NCBI RefSeq assembly: GCF_001723175.1
Contig: NC_064651.1
Location: forward strand, 4,092,001 to 4,156,000
Direction of reading: 5' to 3'
Length of the DNA stretch: 64,000 nucleotides
DNA from: Penicillium oxalicum
Taxonomy: Eukaryota; Ascomycota; Eurotiomycetes; Eurotiales; Aspergillaceae
Shown here: piece after piece, positions 48,451 to 59,803 of the stretch
How the letters are laid out: each line of letters opens with the position of its first letter
Position numbering within the stretch: position 1 is the first letter of the stretch
Notes under the pieces: model-generated
Seen by the model: only the letters and a program-made list of their open reading frames with translations
Databases searched by the model: none
Told to the model about the DNA's origin: nothing
Position numbers and translations under genes: made by a program

Positions 48451-50500
48451 ACTTGTTGCGCATGCAATAACCCTCAACCCCTTAAAGCCCTCTTTTCGTA
48501 CTGCCAGAGGTCAAGCCATCCCCTGTGCCGGTTTGGGACTGACGAAGAATGGACCGCTGGACGAGTTCATAGGGATACACAGGGGATATAGAGGCAGCAC
48601 CCACAGCGCTCTTAGTTCTCCATCTAAATCATTTTCAAACCTTTCACAATCATCCTTTCCCTAGTTCCCGGGGATGACGTTTCTTCTCGTGTACGCCTAT
48701 ATACACGAACCATGAATACCACTCATTCTGTTGACACACAAAAGCAACCTAGCGTCAATATTCATCCCGAGATTCTAAACGGGCGTTGCGCCGGATGGGT
48801 GCGTGACATAACATGTCCTCCGCGATCCGCGCTACTTTTCTCTAAACTGATGTCTATGTAGTGCGACTCAAAGGCAGCTTCGACGAAGGTCTAGATCGCC
48901 GGGCAGGGCCTGGAACCACGAATCTTCAAAGTGCAGCAAAACGGGAACATGCACCGTATGAGACAGACCCTGAGTACCTCCGAGGATCAAAGGGGCGTGA
49001 TATAATGTGAAGGTTCCTAGTCGGATCTGTCCAAAGATCGGATAATAGTCTGCTTTGATCAGGCGACATCGAACCTAATTTTCTCCCCTGCCACGCTCTT
49101 GGAACCACTTTTGAGACGTGACTTGAACTGTGCGAACTACGGAGTTACTTAGTCTTTCACGTCGCAAGGCAACGGCTGGAGAAAAAATCCGGGGTTTCAC
49201 TTGCTATTGATTGGCAGTTGCGGCGTCATACCTCCCAACGATGTCTCCACCGAAGGAAATTCGAATCTTTACTCAGCTCTTGCAACGTTACCGTTGCGTT
49301 CCAAAGATTCTGGACGAACTGGGTGCGCTATGGAATCTGCCTGGGATTGTCCAAGACACAAGAGTAGAACGGCCTCGAGTGAATGACGTAGCGATGTCCT
49401 GTGACGGTGTCTCTGTTATGACATTCCAACTGTGACCATGAATTCAAGTTCACAAGGATAAGACCTACCTCCGCCTAAACCAACTGACCATCATGATCTT
49501 CTGACACCCTCTCCGGTCGGGGTTGAAGTCTGAGGAATGTTGATGTGGGGTGTCCATCCCTTGGAGCCTCTCTGCCGAAGACGGGGGAGCCTCGGGAGTG
49601 GCTGCCGCAGAAACTATCTTGCATATCACCCAATGTGAGCCCTGTGGATTTCCGCTTCCGGATGTGGAAAGACTATATCGATTAGGGGGAGAAAAGGCTA
49701 TTCGGAGAGCACAGAGGAGTCTAGACCGTCTATGTCAGTGCTTGACATCTTTGGATGCCTGTGCCCTCATACCCGTTAACGCTGACGAGTTTAGAGTAGC
49801 TGTTGGCCACACCCTTGACGCATTGGCTAGCTACGTCAAACTCGCTAAAAATCGGTGAATGTGAAAGGTGATCTGCAAGCCGATGATGGTCAAAAGACCA
49901 GTTTGACAGCTGATCGCCGTATTGTATGAATGAGCCGCGTAGGGGCTAGATGCAATTGGACAAGCACAACGTCTCAATCTTGTGGATCCAAACCGCGCGA
50001 AGGGCCGCTTGACGTGCCCTCGGTCTCGAGTTCTTCGCCAAAGTCACCCAATCCGGGCGGTTACACTCCCTGGTACCTTATGCCATGGCACATTTCCGAG
50101 CAAGACGAGCCGTGGGGACTTCAAATAGGAATGACACAATGACAGAATGACGAACAATCTTTTCTTCTTCGCGGGGGGTGAAGCTGTGCTCTGGGGTCCA
50201 TGACGGCATACCTGTGCACGCGGGTATCAAGCTCACATCTGACACAACCGTGCGGGATGAAAGGAAACAAGCTTCATCGTCTGATGTAATATTTCGAGTG
50301 CCTGTGCTTGTGCATTTTAAGCCTCTTTTCAGAAAGCACATAAGTTGTCCCTCGAGCCACACCCACCCTGGCCACAGCCAGACAGCCACGAAACGGAGTC
50401 GCAGGACACCTGCTCACTTGGGGGAACTCGCCCACAGGCCACTCGAGTCATTCAACATTCACACAAGGGAGAAGAAAGCATTTGAACAATTATCATAAAC
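48451..50500. other. Intergenic between srbA and the ferric reductase
   Basis: Apart from the doubtful small gene at 49241-49858 I see nothing supportable here. Confidence 0.5.
49241..49858 (+). CDS. Possible small hypothetical gene (two segments, weak)
   Basis: An ATG at 49241 opens a frame (MSPPKEIRIFTQLLQRYRCV...) ending at 49435, and a second frame 49550-49858 (…GFPLPDVERLYRLGG…AVGHTLDALASYVKLAKNR) has amphipathic, protein-like composition. A GT-AG join between them is possible but I could not fix one. I do not recognise either part. It may be a small gene, a decayed one, or chance. Confidence 0.2.
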
Positions 50501-52592
50501 ATGGGGGTCGAGCTTCAAGGGAATGGCGTGGACGAGCCGCCCATGAATCCAACATTAGCGGTTCCCCTCTACGCCGTGGCAGGATTCGCTACCGTTTTGT
50601 TCCTCTGGCGGACCGTGATTCGCATTCGACACCGACGTCGGACGAACAAAGCTCAACAAGATGTTGACCAAACGCAACTTGCGCGCACAAACCAGTGGAA
50701 TTCATTATTGAAGAAGCATTTCTCCTACGCTCCCGTCTACGGCACCCGCCATAGTCGAGGATTCCGACTGTTGCGACTGAATCTGGGCACTGCCCCCTTG
50801 CGGATTGAGGTGATGCTGCTGGTCACATACTTGATACTCAATCTGATCTTCATCTTTGTCATGGTAGATTGGTGGCAGGACTACTCGGAAAAGATGTTCC
50901 AGCTCAAGTACGCGGCTGGCCATTTGGCTGTGATGAACACACCCGGGCTAGTATTGAGTGCTGGCCGGAACAACCCATTGATACAATTGCTCGGGATCCC
51001 ATTCGATACTTTCAATCTGATGCACCGCTGGGTCGGTCGCGTGATTGCTGCCAACGCCGTGGTTCATATGGCCGCGGTTCTGGCAAACCAGGGCTATCAG
51101 CGTGAGTTCAACCCGCCCACAGTCGAGAAGAGTCAAAAAGTATTGCCCTGATTTCTGACAACCTGACCAGATGGCGCGGAATATATCGCGTACACTATTT
51201 GGCGAATGCCCTTTTATATTTATGGGCTCATCGCTGTGCTCGGCTTCGTCTTCATTGTCTTGCAGTCATGGTCGCCGGCCCGACATGCGTTCTACGAACT
51301 CTTTTTACATCTGCACATTGCCCTGGCTATCATGTCATTTGTGGCGCTTTGGTATCATCTGAAGAATCTGTTGCAGCAGCGTGTGCTCCTAGGCACGCTG
51401 ATTCTATGGGGTCTCGATGTATGGAATCTATCGTCAAATCCGCTTTTGTATCCTTGGGTGGTTTTTGGCTGACAATCTTTACAGCGCGCAAGTCGGCTCG
51501 TCGTCCTTCTCTGGCGGAATATGGGTAAATGCCCAACAAAGGCTACTGTCGAGCTTCTTCCTGGTTCTGTCGCTCGAGTCGATATCGAGGTCTGCCGAGC
51601 GTGGAAATTCCGACCTGGGGAGTACTTGTACCTCTATCTTCCGTGCTCTGGTCTCTGGACATCCCATCCTTTTACCGTCGCCTGGACGTCTTCGTCTCCG
51701 GCAGACTCACTCGAGAAGCGTCACTCTGGGGATTCCATCACCTCACTTATTGGTCGGTCCGGGAAGAAGACCATGTCAATTCTGATCAAGAGTCAAGATG
51801 GCTTTACAAAGAAGCTATATCGAAAGGTCGAAGATACGCTTGATGGACGACTGCAGGCGACTGCATTGGCCGAGGGACCATTCGGTAAGACATCCGCAAC
51901 GGACCCGACTTTCGAGCCATGTACTCTGGCGGTATCTGACCTATAATGATCAGGTGGACTTCACTGTCTCGACTCCTATGGCAGTCTGCTTCTCGTCGCC
52001 GGGGGCATAGGCATCACCCATGCCATGTCCTACTTGTGCAAACTGGCCAACGATATTTCGTCTCCATCCTCTCACCTGAAAGCCACTCGTAAAGTGCATC
52101 TCGTCTGGATGGTGCGCAGCTTGAGTAAGTTCCCACCCCCCCAACACTGTTCTCACCATTTCATCCCATCTTCCATGTCTGACCCTCTTGCCAGGTCACC
52201 TTACTTGGATTCAACCATGGATGACCGAGCTATTCGCCCATGATTTCCTTAATCACCTCACCCACGCTGGCGCCACGGGCCCCCACAAAGGTCTCGGAAC
52301 GATGCTCTCCATCAGCATCCATGTGACTGGCCACAAGGACGATCCCGAAGACTACATGCCCGGCCCAACTCCCAAGTGGATTGAGAATGCTCCTCGTCAT
52401 ATCCCGCTTGTCATTGACCACGAACGACCAGATATGCGGGCCCTCCTCGAACGAGAGCAAGCCGAACAAATTGGCGCACTGGCAGTCAGTGTGTGTGGAC
52501 CAGGCAGTCTTGGAGATAGTGTTCGTGACGCGGTTCGCCATGTTCAGGGGGAGAAGATCGTTGACCTGTACGAGGAGACATTCTCGTGGTGA
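50501..52592 (+). CDS. Ferric reductase / NADPH oxidase-like transmembrane oxidoreductase (FRE family)
   Basis: Five exons: 50501-51101, 51171-51418, 51485-51884, 51954-52124, 52195-52592; 605 residues with consistent phases. An N-terminal helix (LYAVAGFATVLFLWRTVI) is followed by the ferric-reductase membrane core with heme-ligand histidines in FNLMHRWVGRVIAANAVVHM and ELFLHLHIALAIMSFVALWYH. The FAD-binding domain carries SHPFTVAW, the NADPH part GSLLLVAGGIGITHA and the C-terminal CGPGSLGDSVR. These enzymes pass electrons from cytosolic NADPH through FAD and two hemes to reduce extracellular Fe3+ or Cu2+ for uptake. There is no signal peptide cleavage site evident. No siderophore or iron-permease gene lies next to it. 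Confidence 0.92.
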
Positions 52593-53204
52593 CGGGTTGA
52601 GGTTCTTTCCTCATTTCATATCTACGTAATCGTGTATGTTTGAATCAAATACACTATATATGATACAAGTTTCCCGTCGCGCACTCTACTGGAGAATTTG
52701 TGCCGATTTTTGACCTGCACCTAAATTTGGAAAAAGAGGCGCGGCTGTGGGGTGGGTTTCCAAGTATCGGGTCGATTTTAATGGAATAGGTAGGGAATTG
52801 ATAGCTGGATGGGAATATTCGCGGGCCAAAAGTATTGCTACAGAAATCTTTGTCACTTCCACATCATCGATCTCCCGCGGGCTCGTGAAAGTATGTCCAT
52901 TTCGAGGCTTTCCTAGATTACGACGGGGGATTGATGAATATCTTTTCTTGACTTTCAATGCTCGAACGAACTGGGCGTATGAGGAGAATAGGGACATATG
53001 ATGTACTCTGTTGTAATTCAATTCATCCAAATGAGACCGTGTCTTAAGTCTAATATTCCAAGTCTGTCTCATACTGTCATCAACAACTTCTAAATTCAAG
53101 CAACGAAACCACACGACCGATTGTCGTTACAAATGTTCATTTCCTCGTCCACGTCGAGATATTTTTTTCCAATTTCCTACCCCATCGCACAGATACACAC
53201 CCGG
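52593..53204. other. Intergenic between convergent ferric reductase and FSH hydrolase
   Basis: 3' regions only; no gene supported. Confidence 0.55.
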
Positions 53205-54058
53205 TCACGCACCCTCCGCCAGCGCCCATTGCACCAAATTCACAATCATATCACTGACGCGTGTGTTACGGGGGATCTCATGGCCTCCCTCGTGGTCAAA
53301 CGACTTTCTCTTGCTTGGGTCACACACCGCAGACAAGTGGACACCTGCGGAGAAGCGCGGATCCTTGGAACCATAGATGTGCACCGTCGGGATCGACACT
53401 CGGAAGGGACACTCGATCTCCTGGCGCAACTCCTCTTCGGACAACCCGCTCGTGAGCGAGTCCAGCCCCGACCACCGATTGGTGCCTTGACTGAGGATGG
53501 CCGCGTTGCCCGCTTGTTTGGCCAAAGCGTTGCGCGAGGCGACGTCGCGCTCACGCGCCTCTGCCGACACGTGGAAGCCGAGTTCTTCGAGGATTGTCAT
53601 CGAGGGACCGCCGCAGATGAAGATGGCTGATCGAAAGGGGGGCGGCAAGTGTGGCGTTTCTTCATGATGGAGGAGCAAGGCCGCCGAGCCCAGCACGCAA
53701 CCTTGGGAGAACATCATGGCAGCGTCGTAGGGGCCATTGCGGGCAATGTAGTCGTTGAGATTGGCGACCGCGGCGCGGACATCTTCGACCGTGTCGCCCT
53801 GCCACCAGGAGTAATATGGGGGATCGTAGAAAAGATCGATTCCGGCGGCGGCGGAGCTGGCACAGGGACCGTCGAGAAAGTCGAATTCGATGGACTGATC
53901 TGGTAATTTGGCTCGGAAGGAGGCTGGTGGGGCAGAATAAGGACTAGTCTTGTCTTCGGAGGGAGGAGAGGTTGATTCTCCACGAGGATTCTCTCACAAG
54001 TTTGGGACCGGAAAATCGCACCACTGGTGCCTTTTCCGTGAAGGCAAAGAACCTTCAT
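53205..54058 (-). CDS. FSH-type serine hydrolase (alpha/beta hydrolase)
   Basis: Exon 1 54058-53998 (MKVLCLHGKGTSGAIFRSQT) and exon 2 53923-53205, 259 residues. The short intron joins SQT|SSFRAKLPDQSIEFDFLDGP. The catalytic triad is visible: nucleophile elbow MMFSQGCVLG, an Asp near HIYGSKDPRF and a His in HEGGHEIPR. LCLHG...SG at the N-terminus supplies the oxyanion hole. The FSH (family of serine hydrolases) group includes yeast Fsh1-3 and the thioesterases that release polyketides, such as LovG. No polyketide synthase is nearby, so a secondary-metabolite role is not supported here; the substrate is unknown. Confidence 0.9.
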
Positions 54059-55141
54059 CTTTAGCTTCGAGGATCCGTGGATCGGCTTTGGTTCGGGACA
54101 AAGGTGGCTGAGTCTACGCTTCTTGAATCCTGGGCCGAGACTGGGAGGTGTGGAAGCGGTGGTTGGATTACAGAGGCCGAATTGCTCGTCTCCAGGTTCG
54201 CTCGGATCATTTTAGTTGCAGACTGGCACTAACCGCCCCCCCCCTTGATCGTGTTTCCTCTTCTGTCCAATGAGGCTCTGGAGAGTTCCCGCAGCTCGCG
54301 ATATACTTTTCTTTTTTTGAATAGGGCACAGGCATTGCTCTGCGATCTTCTGGGCGGCGATGTCAAGTCTCGAGCAGAGTTGTGTGCAGTACGGGTCACG
54401 CAAGTTACTCTCCAACGCTGGCCGGCGACTGCTTAGGGACCCGCCGAACTGCCTACGAGTCGAAGCCAAATGCTACCTGGCCAAGTCCGAGAAGCATGAA
54501 AAGGTCTTTCATCCAGACATACCTGAGACCACTCCAGTACTTTCTGGTCGAGTCTCAAGCAGTGCGAGATGACTGTTGCACTTGTGGGAAGGGGTACTTC
54601 CGTTTCGGGTAGTCGTTGCGAGTCGTTGCGAGTCGTTGCGAGCTGTTGCGAGTCGTTGCGAGCTGTTGCGAGCCTGGTCTCGTGATCTCCCCACCAGACC
54701 CGAGTGGTTTTCTCAGCAACCAAGGGAGACGTAACTGATCGAATAGACGCACCTAGGATGAATGGATAAAATTGAAAGAATTGTGACGTCGTGGGCAATG
54801 TATTTAAGCTAGAGTGCCTGTCCGACATGGGATCTCAGCCTAGGCAACTCTTCATATACAACTCAGCCGACTTGACACACCAAGTGACCTGAGGCGTGTG
54901 CAAACTTGAGAGTCAAGACTACCTCCAGGACACTCCTTCGTGATGACAGCCTCACCGACGACGCAACTCGTGATCGAGCCTTTGAGCTTCGTGGACCGAA
55001 TCACCCCACTATGGAGATACCCTCTCCTCTGCAAGTGTCCCCCGGCTCTTTTGGTCTTCCGCTCACCAGGGCGCATCCTCCTCCATCCTCGATCGGATTC
55101 CATGCCACACGAGTGAAGAACATACGTGTGCGCTTCTGACT
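54059..55141. other. Intergenic with a 10-bp minisatellite
   Basis: Holds the tandem repeat listed separately and a C run (54236-54244). A first exon of the downstream hydrolase may lie here but could not be fixed. Confidence 0.45.
54611..54672. repeat. Minisatellite, six 10-bp units
   Basis: Six tandem copies of AGTCGTTGCG, units 4 and 6 reading AGCTGTTGCG (TC to CT swap), followed by a partial AG. The pattern 1-1-1-2-1-2 suggests duplication of a two-unit block. Confidence 0.95.
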
Positions 55142-56272
55142 CTCGGATGTACCTTAGTCTCTCGATTTCTGGTCGGGCTGATCTCGGTCAACTGGTCTCC
55201 CCCCGAAGTAGCCAGCCTTCACTGGCGCCAAAAATGCACGCTGGCCTTTACGCAGGCATCCCGAGCAACCTGGTCGAGTCGCCAAGGGGAACAGTCACGC
55301 AAGTTGTTAACCGGCCCTGCTCTGAAGCAGTACTGCCACAGTCATGGCTTGAATCATAAGGCCGTGGCACTGGGTCACGACACCGTTCCACGTCGTGGAG
55401 AAGATCTTCCAACACCCATTCCAGTGCTTCACTTCATTGCTGCTCCGCAAACGCAGCCAACTGGGCCGACAATCCTCTATTTCCATGGTGGCGGATACCA
55501 GCTGCCAATGGAGGCAGGCGCCCATGGCCCCTTTGCATTGAAATGTGTGGCCGCTTGTCATGCCCGTCGGGTGGCATTCTTGGAGTATTCCTTGACCCCG
55601 GAGCACCAGTACCCCTGTCAGATGGTCCAAGCCGTAGCGGCGCTTCGATATCTTCTTGAAAACGAGGGGCTCTCGCCCGAAAATATCATTCTGGGAGGGG
55701 ACAGTGCTGGCGGACATTTGGTCCTAAGTCTCTTGACTCATCTTGCCTGCCCATCTCCATATGCGTCTCCTGTCGATCTCCAAGGCCGTCAATTCAAGGC
55801 GGTCGTGGGCGTGTCCCCATGGTCGAAGCTGAGCTGGCCACAGGCCCATGCTTTGCGCCCCGCACCCTACGATTTCATGACGAAGGAAAGGATCGAAGAA
55901 ATCCTGCACATGTTCAATCACCCATCCGACGAAGTCTGGGGGTTGTTGGGTGAGCAGCAGGAGCTGCTCGCAGTGTGGAAGAAGGCACCTCCGGGCTCGC
56001 GGACAGCTCGGTCCTTCAGCCGCAAGTGGTTGCTGACTATCGGAGACGCAGAAATCCTGTACGACTCGTGCTTGGAGTTTGGGCAGGGACTCCTGGACCT
56101 CGAGGTGGTGCGAATCGACGGCGGAAAGGCACTTGATCTGGTGCAAGAATTGGATTATGTGCTGGCCGTCGCCCCCGGCGAGGCGCATGTCCAAGCCGCT
56201 TTGGATTGCGCCACTGGGGTCCAAAATGGCAGGATGCTCACGTCCATACTTGCCTTCTTGGCCGCTTGCTAA
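55142..56272 (+). CDS. Alpha/beta hydrolase, hormone-sensitive-lipase type (5' end unresolved)
   Basis: The frame ending at 56272 is well supported from about 55160: a hydrophobic stretch (LVSRFLVGLISV), NWSPPEVASLHWRQKCTLAF, LLTGPALKQYCHSHGL, then the HSL oxyanion motif ILYFHGGGYQLP and the nucleophile motif GGDSAGGHLVLS. An Asp in LLTIGDAEILYDS and a His in APGEAHVQAA can complete the triad. The frame has no ATG upstream within the open stretch, so a short first exon must lie further left or there is a sequence error; the start given is only the edge of convincing coding. Such esterases act on acyl esters or lactones; the target is unknown. Confidence 0.75.
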   Translation, partial: LGCTLVSRFLVGLISVNWSPPEVASLHWRQKCTLAFTQASRATWSSRQGEQSRKLLTGPALKQYCHSHGLNHKAVALGHDTVPRRGEDLPTPIPVLHFIAAPQTQPTGPTILYFHGGGYQLPMEAGAHGPFALKCVAACHARRVAFLEYSLTPEHQYPCQMVQAVAALRYLLENEGLSPENIILGGDSAGGHLVLSLLTHLACPSPYASPVDLQGRQFKAVVGVSPWSKLSWPQAHALRPAPYDFMTKERIEEILHMFNHPSDEVWGLLGEQQELLAVWKKAPPGSRTARSFSRKWLLTIGDAEILYDSCLEFGQGLLDLEVVRIDGGKALDLVQELDYVLAVAPGEAHVQAALDCATGVQNGRMLTSILAFLAAC

Positions 56273-57711
56273 GTAGGGGTAGTGTGGAAAGGAATCCGGT
56301 GCGAACAATCAGCAGAGCATGGATCACCTAGAATCGGTGGCGACTTCGAGGCGTTCTACTGGCTGGACCGAATGCTTCGGGACCTTTATCGCTCGTCCAA
56401 CATCGCCAGGCATCATGTTTAAATTAGTATAGCTAGGACCAAACACTTCTTCCCACCCCCCTTTTCCACCTTCCTCGAGGGCAATGAGAGCTGATTGCGC
56501 AGCATTATGGGTGACGTAACCTCAAGTCGCCATAGATTATCACCTATCACCTATCTGATCGAATCTGCACCAAGTCTGCACCAGATCATCTGTCAACCTT
56601 AGCTTCCAATGCACTGAATGGGCGCCAAATCTCTCTCGAATCATCTCCAATACAAGGATTCTGCCGTCGGCGGGGATTTTGCCATGCCTATGGCGCCGCC
56701 TCGCTCCGTAATGAAATATGCACAAATCACACACTATTGTTCATGCAATTGTGTATGCATGGCTGTGCTCATACTGAGTAATGCCACCCGTCGATATCAA
56801 GCGAGCCAAACGATATTGGTGGTCTGTGAGAAGGAATCTTCAGGAAGTCATGCTTATGAATCAGCAGCCCTCTCCACCGTCTGTGGATCTGAGTTTGGTC
56901 AGCGTAGGGTGGTCAGCACCTAATTTGGCACCAGCCGGGCGGTGAAGTGGATAACTCCCCATATTCAACTCTGGTTGACCGCCTTGCCTCCCCATCTTCA
57001 GCCGAGGCACCTTTTCAAAAATCTTTCATTTCGTTCGCGTTCTGAGGAATCAATCTGCCCGCCGGGATAATGTCGTGCCGGTCTATGGAGACGATAGTCA
57101 CGATAGATCGTCCGTTGCCGACCAGAGGGGACACCGATTCACCCAAGATTGAACACTGAATATCTGGACATTGAACCCGGTGAGACCTGATAATGTATGC
57201 TGGCCATCCAAGAGCAGCGGGAAACCACGCCCTCCATTTCACAACGTCAGATCAAGCTCTTCTTCCGGGGGAGTACCTGGCAAGTCAAGTAATCATTCAT
57301 CGGGGATAGATGAAGACCAATCCCATCGTGATTACCTTATTTCCTTGGAGCGAATGATCATCTCGCACTTGCGTTGAGCTCGCCTCCAACACGAAAGCCG
57401 GCGATGGGATTTTAGTGGAAACTGGTGGAGTCTCCAGCGACGGGGTTCCACTCGGTGGTCCGTCGTCATGTTCGGGGAGTACAACTTTCGTCATCACTCG
57501 GCGGCACAGCCGGAGGAGCTCCTCCAAAGAGGAAGTCTGAGCGGCGATTTGTCAGGGTCCTCCTTTCAAATCGATGATTCTAGCGTGGACCTTTGATGGG
57601 TGACACCGGGCAAGCTTTAAGAAGTCGACTCCTTCCGGCTCTCAATCAAGATCCCGCTCACTTTCTTCTCCCACCTTCCCCCTCCACTGAACATCCCACC
57701 CTTTCGTCATC
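56273..57711. other. Intergenic upstream of the enoyl reductase
   Basis: No supportable gene. CT-rich sequence lies just before the 57712 start, as in many strongly expressed fungal promoters. Confidence 0.5.
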
Positions 57712-58758
57712 ATGCCTACTCAAAAAGCGATTGTTGTCGTCGAACCCAAGAAGGAAGGTCTCGTGACCGACCGACCTGTCCCAGCGCTGCGCGACGACTA
57801 CGTGCTGGTCAAGAACGTTAGCGTCGGCTTGAACCCCACGGATTGGAAGCACGTTGCTTTCCTGTCTCCTCCCGGAGTCTTGGTCGGTTGTGACTTTGCC
57901 GGTGTCGTCGAGGAAGTCGGCAAGGACGTGAAGAAGCCCTGGAAGAAGGGTGACCGCATCTGTGGTTTCGCTCACGGTGGTAATGCCGTCCAACCCGAGG
58001 ACGGTGCCTTTGCCGAGTACATCGTCGCCAAGGGTGACGTGCAGATCAAGATTCCCGACAACTTGAGCTTCCAGGAGGCTGCCACTCTGGGTGTCGGCAC
58101 CCTCACTGTCGGTCAGGGTCTCTACCAGAGCCTGAAGTTGGCCCTGCCCACCGAGCCCATCAAGGACCAGACCCCCATCCTGATCTACGGTGGCTCCACG
58201 GCGACCGGTACCCTCGCCATCCAGTACGCCAAGCTGTCCGGCTACAAGGTCATCACGACCTGCTCCCCCCACAACTTCGATCTGGTCCGCAGCCTCGGTG
58301 CCGATTCCGTCTACGATTACAAGGACCCCGAGGCGGCCGCCAACATCCGCAAGGAGACCGACAACAAGCTGAAGCTCGTCTTTGACTGTATCTCCCTCGC
58401 CCCCAGCGCCAAGTTCTGCGAGCAGGCCATCTCCACCGAAGGTGGTGAATACAGCGCTCTGCTCCCCGTCAAGGTCGAGCGCGACAACGTCAACAGCCGC
58501 TCGACCCTCGGTTACACTGCCATGGGCGAGGCTTTCAAGTTTGGCAACATGGACATTCCCGCCAAGCCTGAGGATCTGGCTCACGCTGCCAAGTTCGTGC
58601 CCATTGCCGAGGACCTGCTCGCCCAGGGCAAGGTTAAGGTGCACCCTCCCAAGGTCGGCAAGGATGGTCTCAAGGGCGTCATTGAGGGCCTGAAGCTGCT
58701 GAAGGAGGACAAGGTCAGCGGAGAGAAGCTGGTCTACAACGTCTCCGAGACTCCTTGA
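57712..58758 (+). CDS. MDR-superfamily trans-enoyl reductase / quinone-oxidoreductase-like (ToxD-like)
   Basis: Single exon, 348 residues, starting MPTQKAIVVVEPKKEGLV. The GroES-like fold has VGLNPTDWKHVAF and VGCDFAGVVEEVGKDV; the nucleotide-binding domain carries LIYGGSTATGTLAIQYAKLSGY, a variant of the usual GxGxxG. There are no structural or catalytic zinc cysteines in the usual places, so it belongs to the zinc-free enoyl/quinone reductase group, to which fungal ToxD-like proteins and lovastatin-type trans-acting enoyl reductases belong. Codon use is heavily biased to C/G-ending codons, unlike the neighbours, which suggests strong expression and also opens a false 328-codon antisense frame. 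No polyketide synthase is near, so general detoxification is as likely as metabolite synthesis. Confidence 0.88.
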   Translation: MPTQKAIVVVEPKKEGLVTDRPVPALRDDYVLVKNVSVGLNPTDWKHVAFLSPPGVLVGCDFAGVVEEVGKDVKKPWKKGDRICGFAHGGNAVQPEDGAFAEYIVAKGDVQIKIPDNLSFQEAATLGVGTLTVGQGLYQSLKLALPTEPIKDQTPILIYGGSTATGTLAIQYAKLSGYKVITTCSPHNFDLVRSLGADSVYDYKDPEAAANIRKETDNKLKLVFDCISLAPSAKFCEQAISTEGGEYSALLPVKVERDNVNSRSTLGYTAMGEAFKFGNMDIPAKPEDLAHAAKFVPIAEDLLAQGKVKVHPPKVGKDGLKGVIEGLKLLKEDKVSGEKLVYNVSETP

Positions 58759-59803
58759 ATGTATGAATATGATTTATGAACCTCTATCACAGCGATCAAT
58801 TCCAACGATGATTTTCTTTCCCAATGTTCGAGTCACCTTCCTCTGCTTTCCCGTGGGATTTTTGGGCCGGTCATGAAGCAACTTGACCCCGCCAAAGTAA
58901 TCATCCCCGTAGAAACAAAATGGAATCTAGCTACAATCCGATCATGGAGTTGGAATCAGTGTCCACTGGTTACAAATTTGACATTTACACCTCATACCCA
59001 CTAGATACATTAGAAGATCGGGCTTGTCGGCTTGCGACGGTGCCGCATAAATTGTGTTTCTCTGCATCAATCCACTTCACCAGGCACCGCGGGCACCGGG
59101 AGTTTTGTCTCCTATCTACAAGGTGCACCGCTGAAGGATACTTTCAATTGAAAGAGCGCACCGATTCCCATTTTCTGAAGAAACATCCCCACTATGTGAT
59201 TCCTTCTCGTCAGCCAAGCCCTGTTTCGACTCATCCTCCTCCATCTTGGCGCGGTACGGCCCCAATGCTTAGGTTTAAGCTTCGACAAGAACCGACAGGC
59301 CCGGCCATCATCCACTGGAGCTTGGACCTCTTCGCGAGACTCCTCAGCGGCGCGTGAATACTTAGCCGGGAATTAATCATCTGTCTTTCAGTCCACAAGC
59401 TCGATCAGTGATGATCGCGGACGGACTGACCTCTAGGCCGCACCTGACGGTGTTCGATTTTGCTTCTATCATTGACGATTAACTTCCCTTACCACTGTGA
59501 TGGAAGGTGGAAATGCCATCGGTCTCCAATGGACGCGGTCGGGGCAATCCTTGCTTAAAAATCAGGATTTCGGAGAGAACCTGGAATCGCGCAGAAGAGG
59601 ACGTCATGGATCTCGATATAAATGAGTTGACTGGGAAGCATTGAATCCAAGTCCAGGTCTCCTTGGATTTTTACCTCTTACTTGTCGTACCCTTGCACGA
59701 CCTTGCTATTCTCCCACGATCTTCAATCTATCTATTGGCTTGCACTTTGTCACATATACCTGGGCTACACCATAGAGATCCTGTTTAATTTTCCGAGAGA
59801 ATC
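58759..59803. other. Intergenic between enoyl reductase and SDR
   Basis: A 145-codon open frame at 58920-59357 has no motif and ordinary intergenic composition; it is not called. Nothing else seen. Confidence 0.45.

Noticed and set aside
54611..54672. CRISPR-like array
   Set aside because: Units are contiguous 10-bp tandem copies without spacers, in a fungal genome.
55724..56308. 194-codon minus-strand open frame
   Set aside because: Opposite strand of the HSL-type hydrolase with intact catalytic motifs.
57658..58644. 328-codon open frame on the minus strand
   Set aside because: It lies opposite the enoyl reductase and arises from its G/C-ending codons; the sense protein has clear family motifs.
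58920..59357. 145-codon open frame between enoyl reductase and SDR
   Set aside because: No recognisable motif, no splice or codon-bias support.
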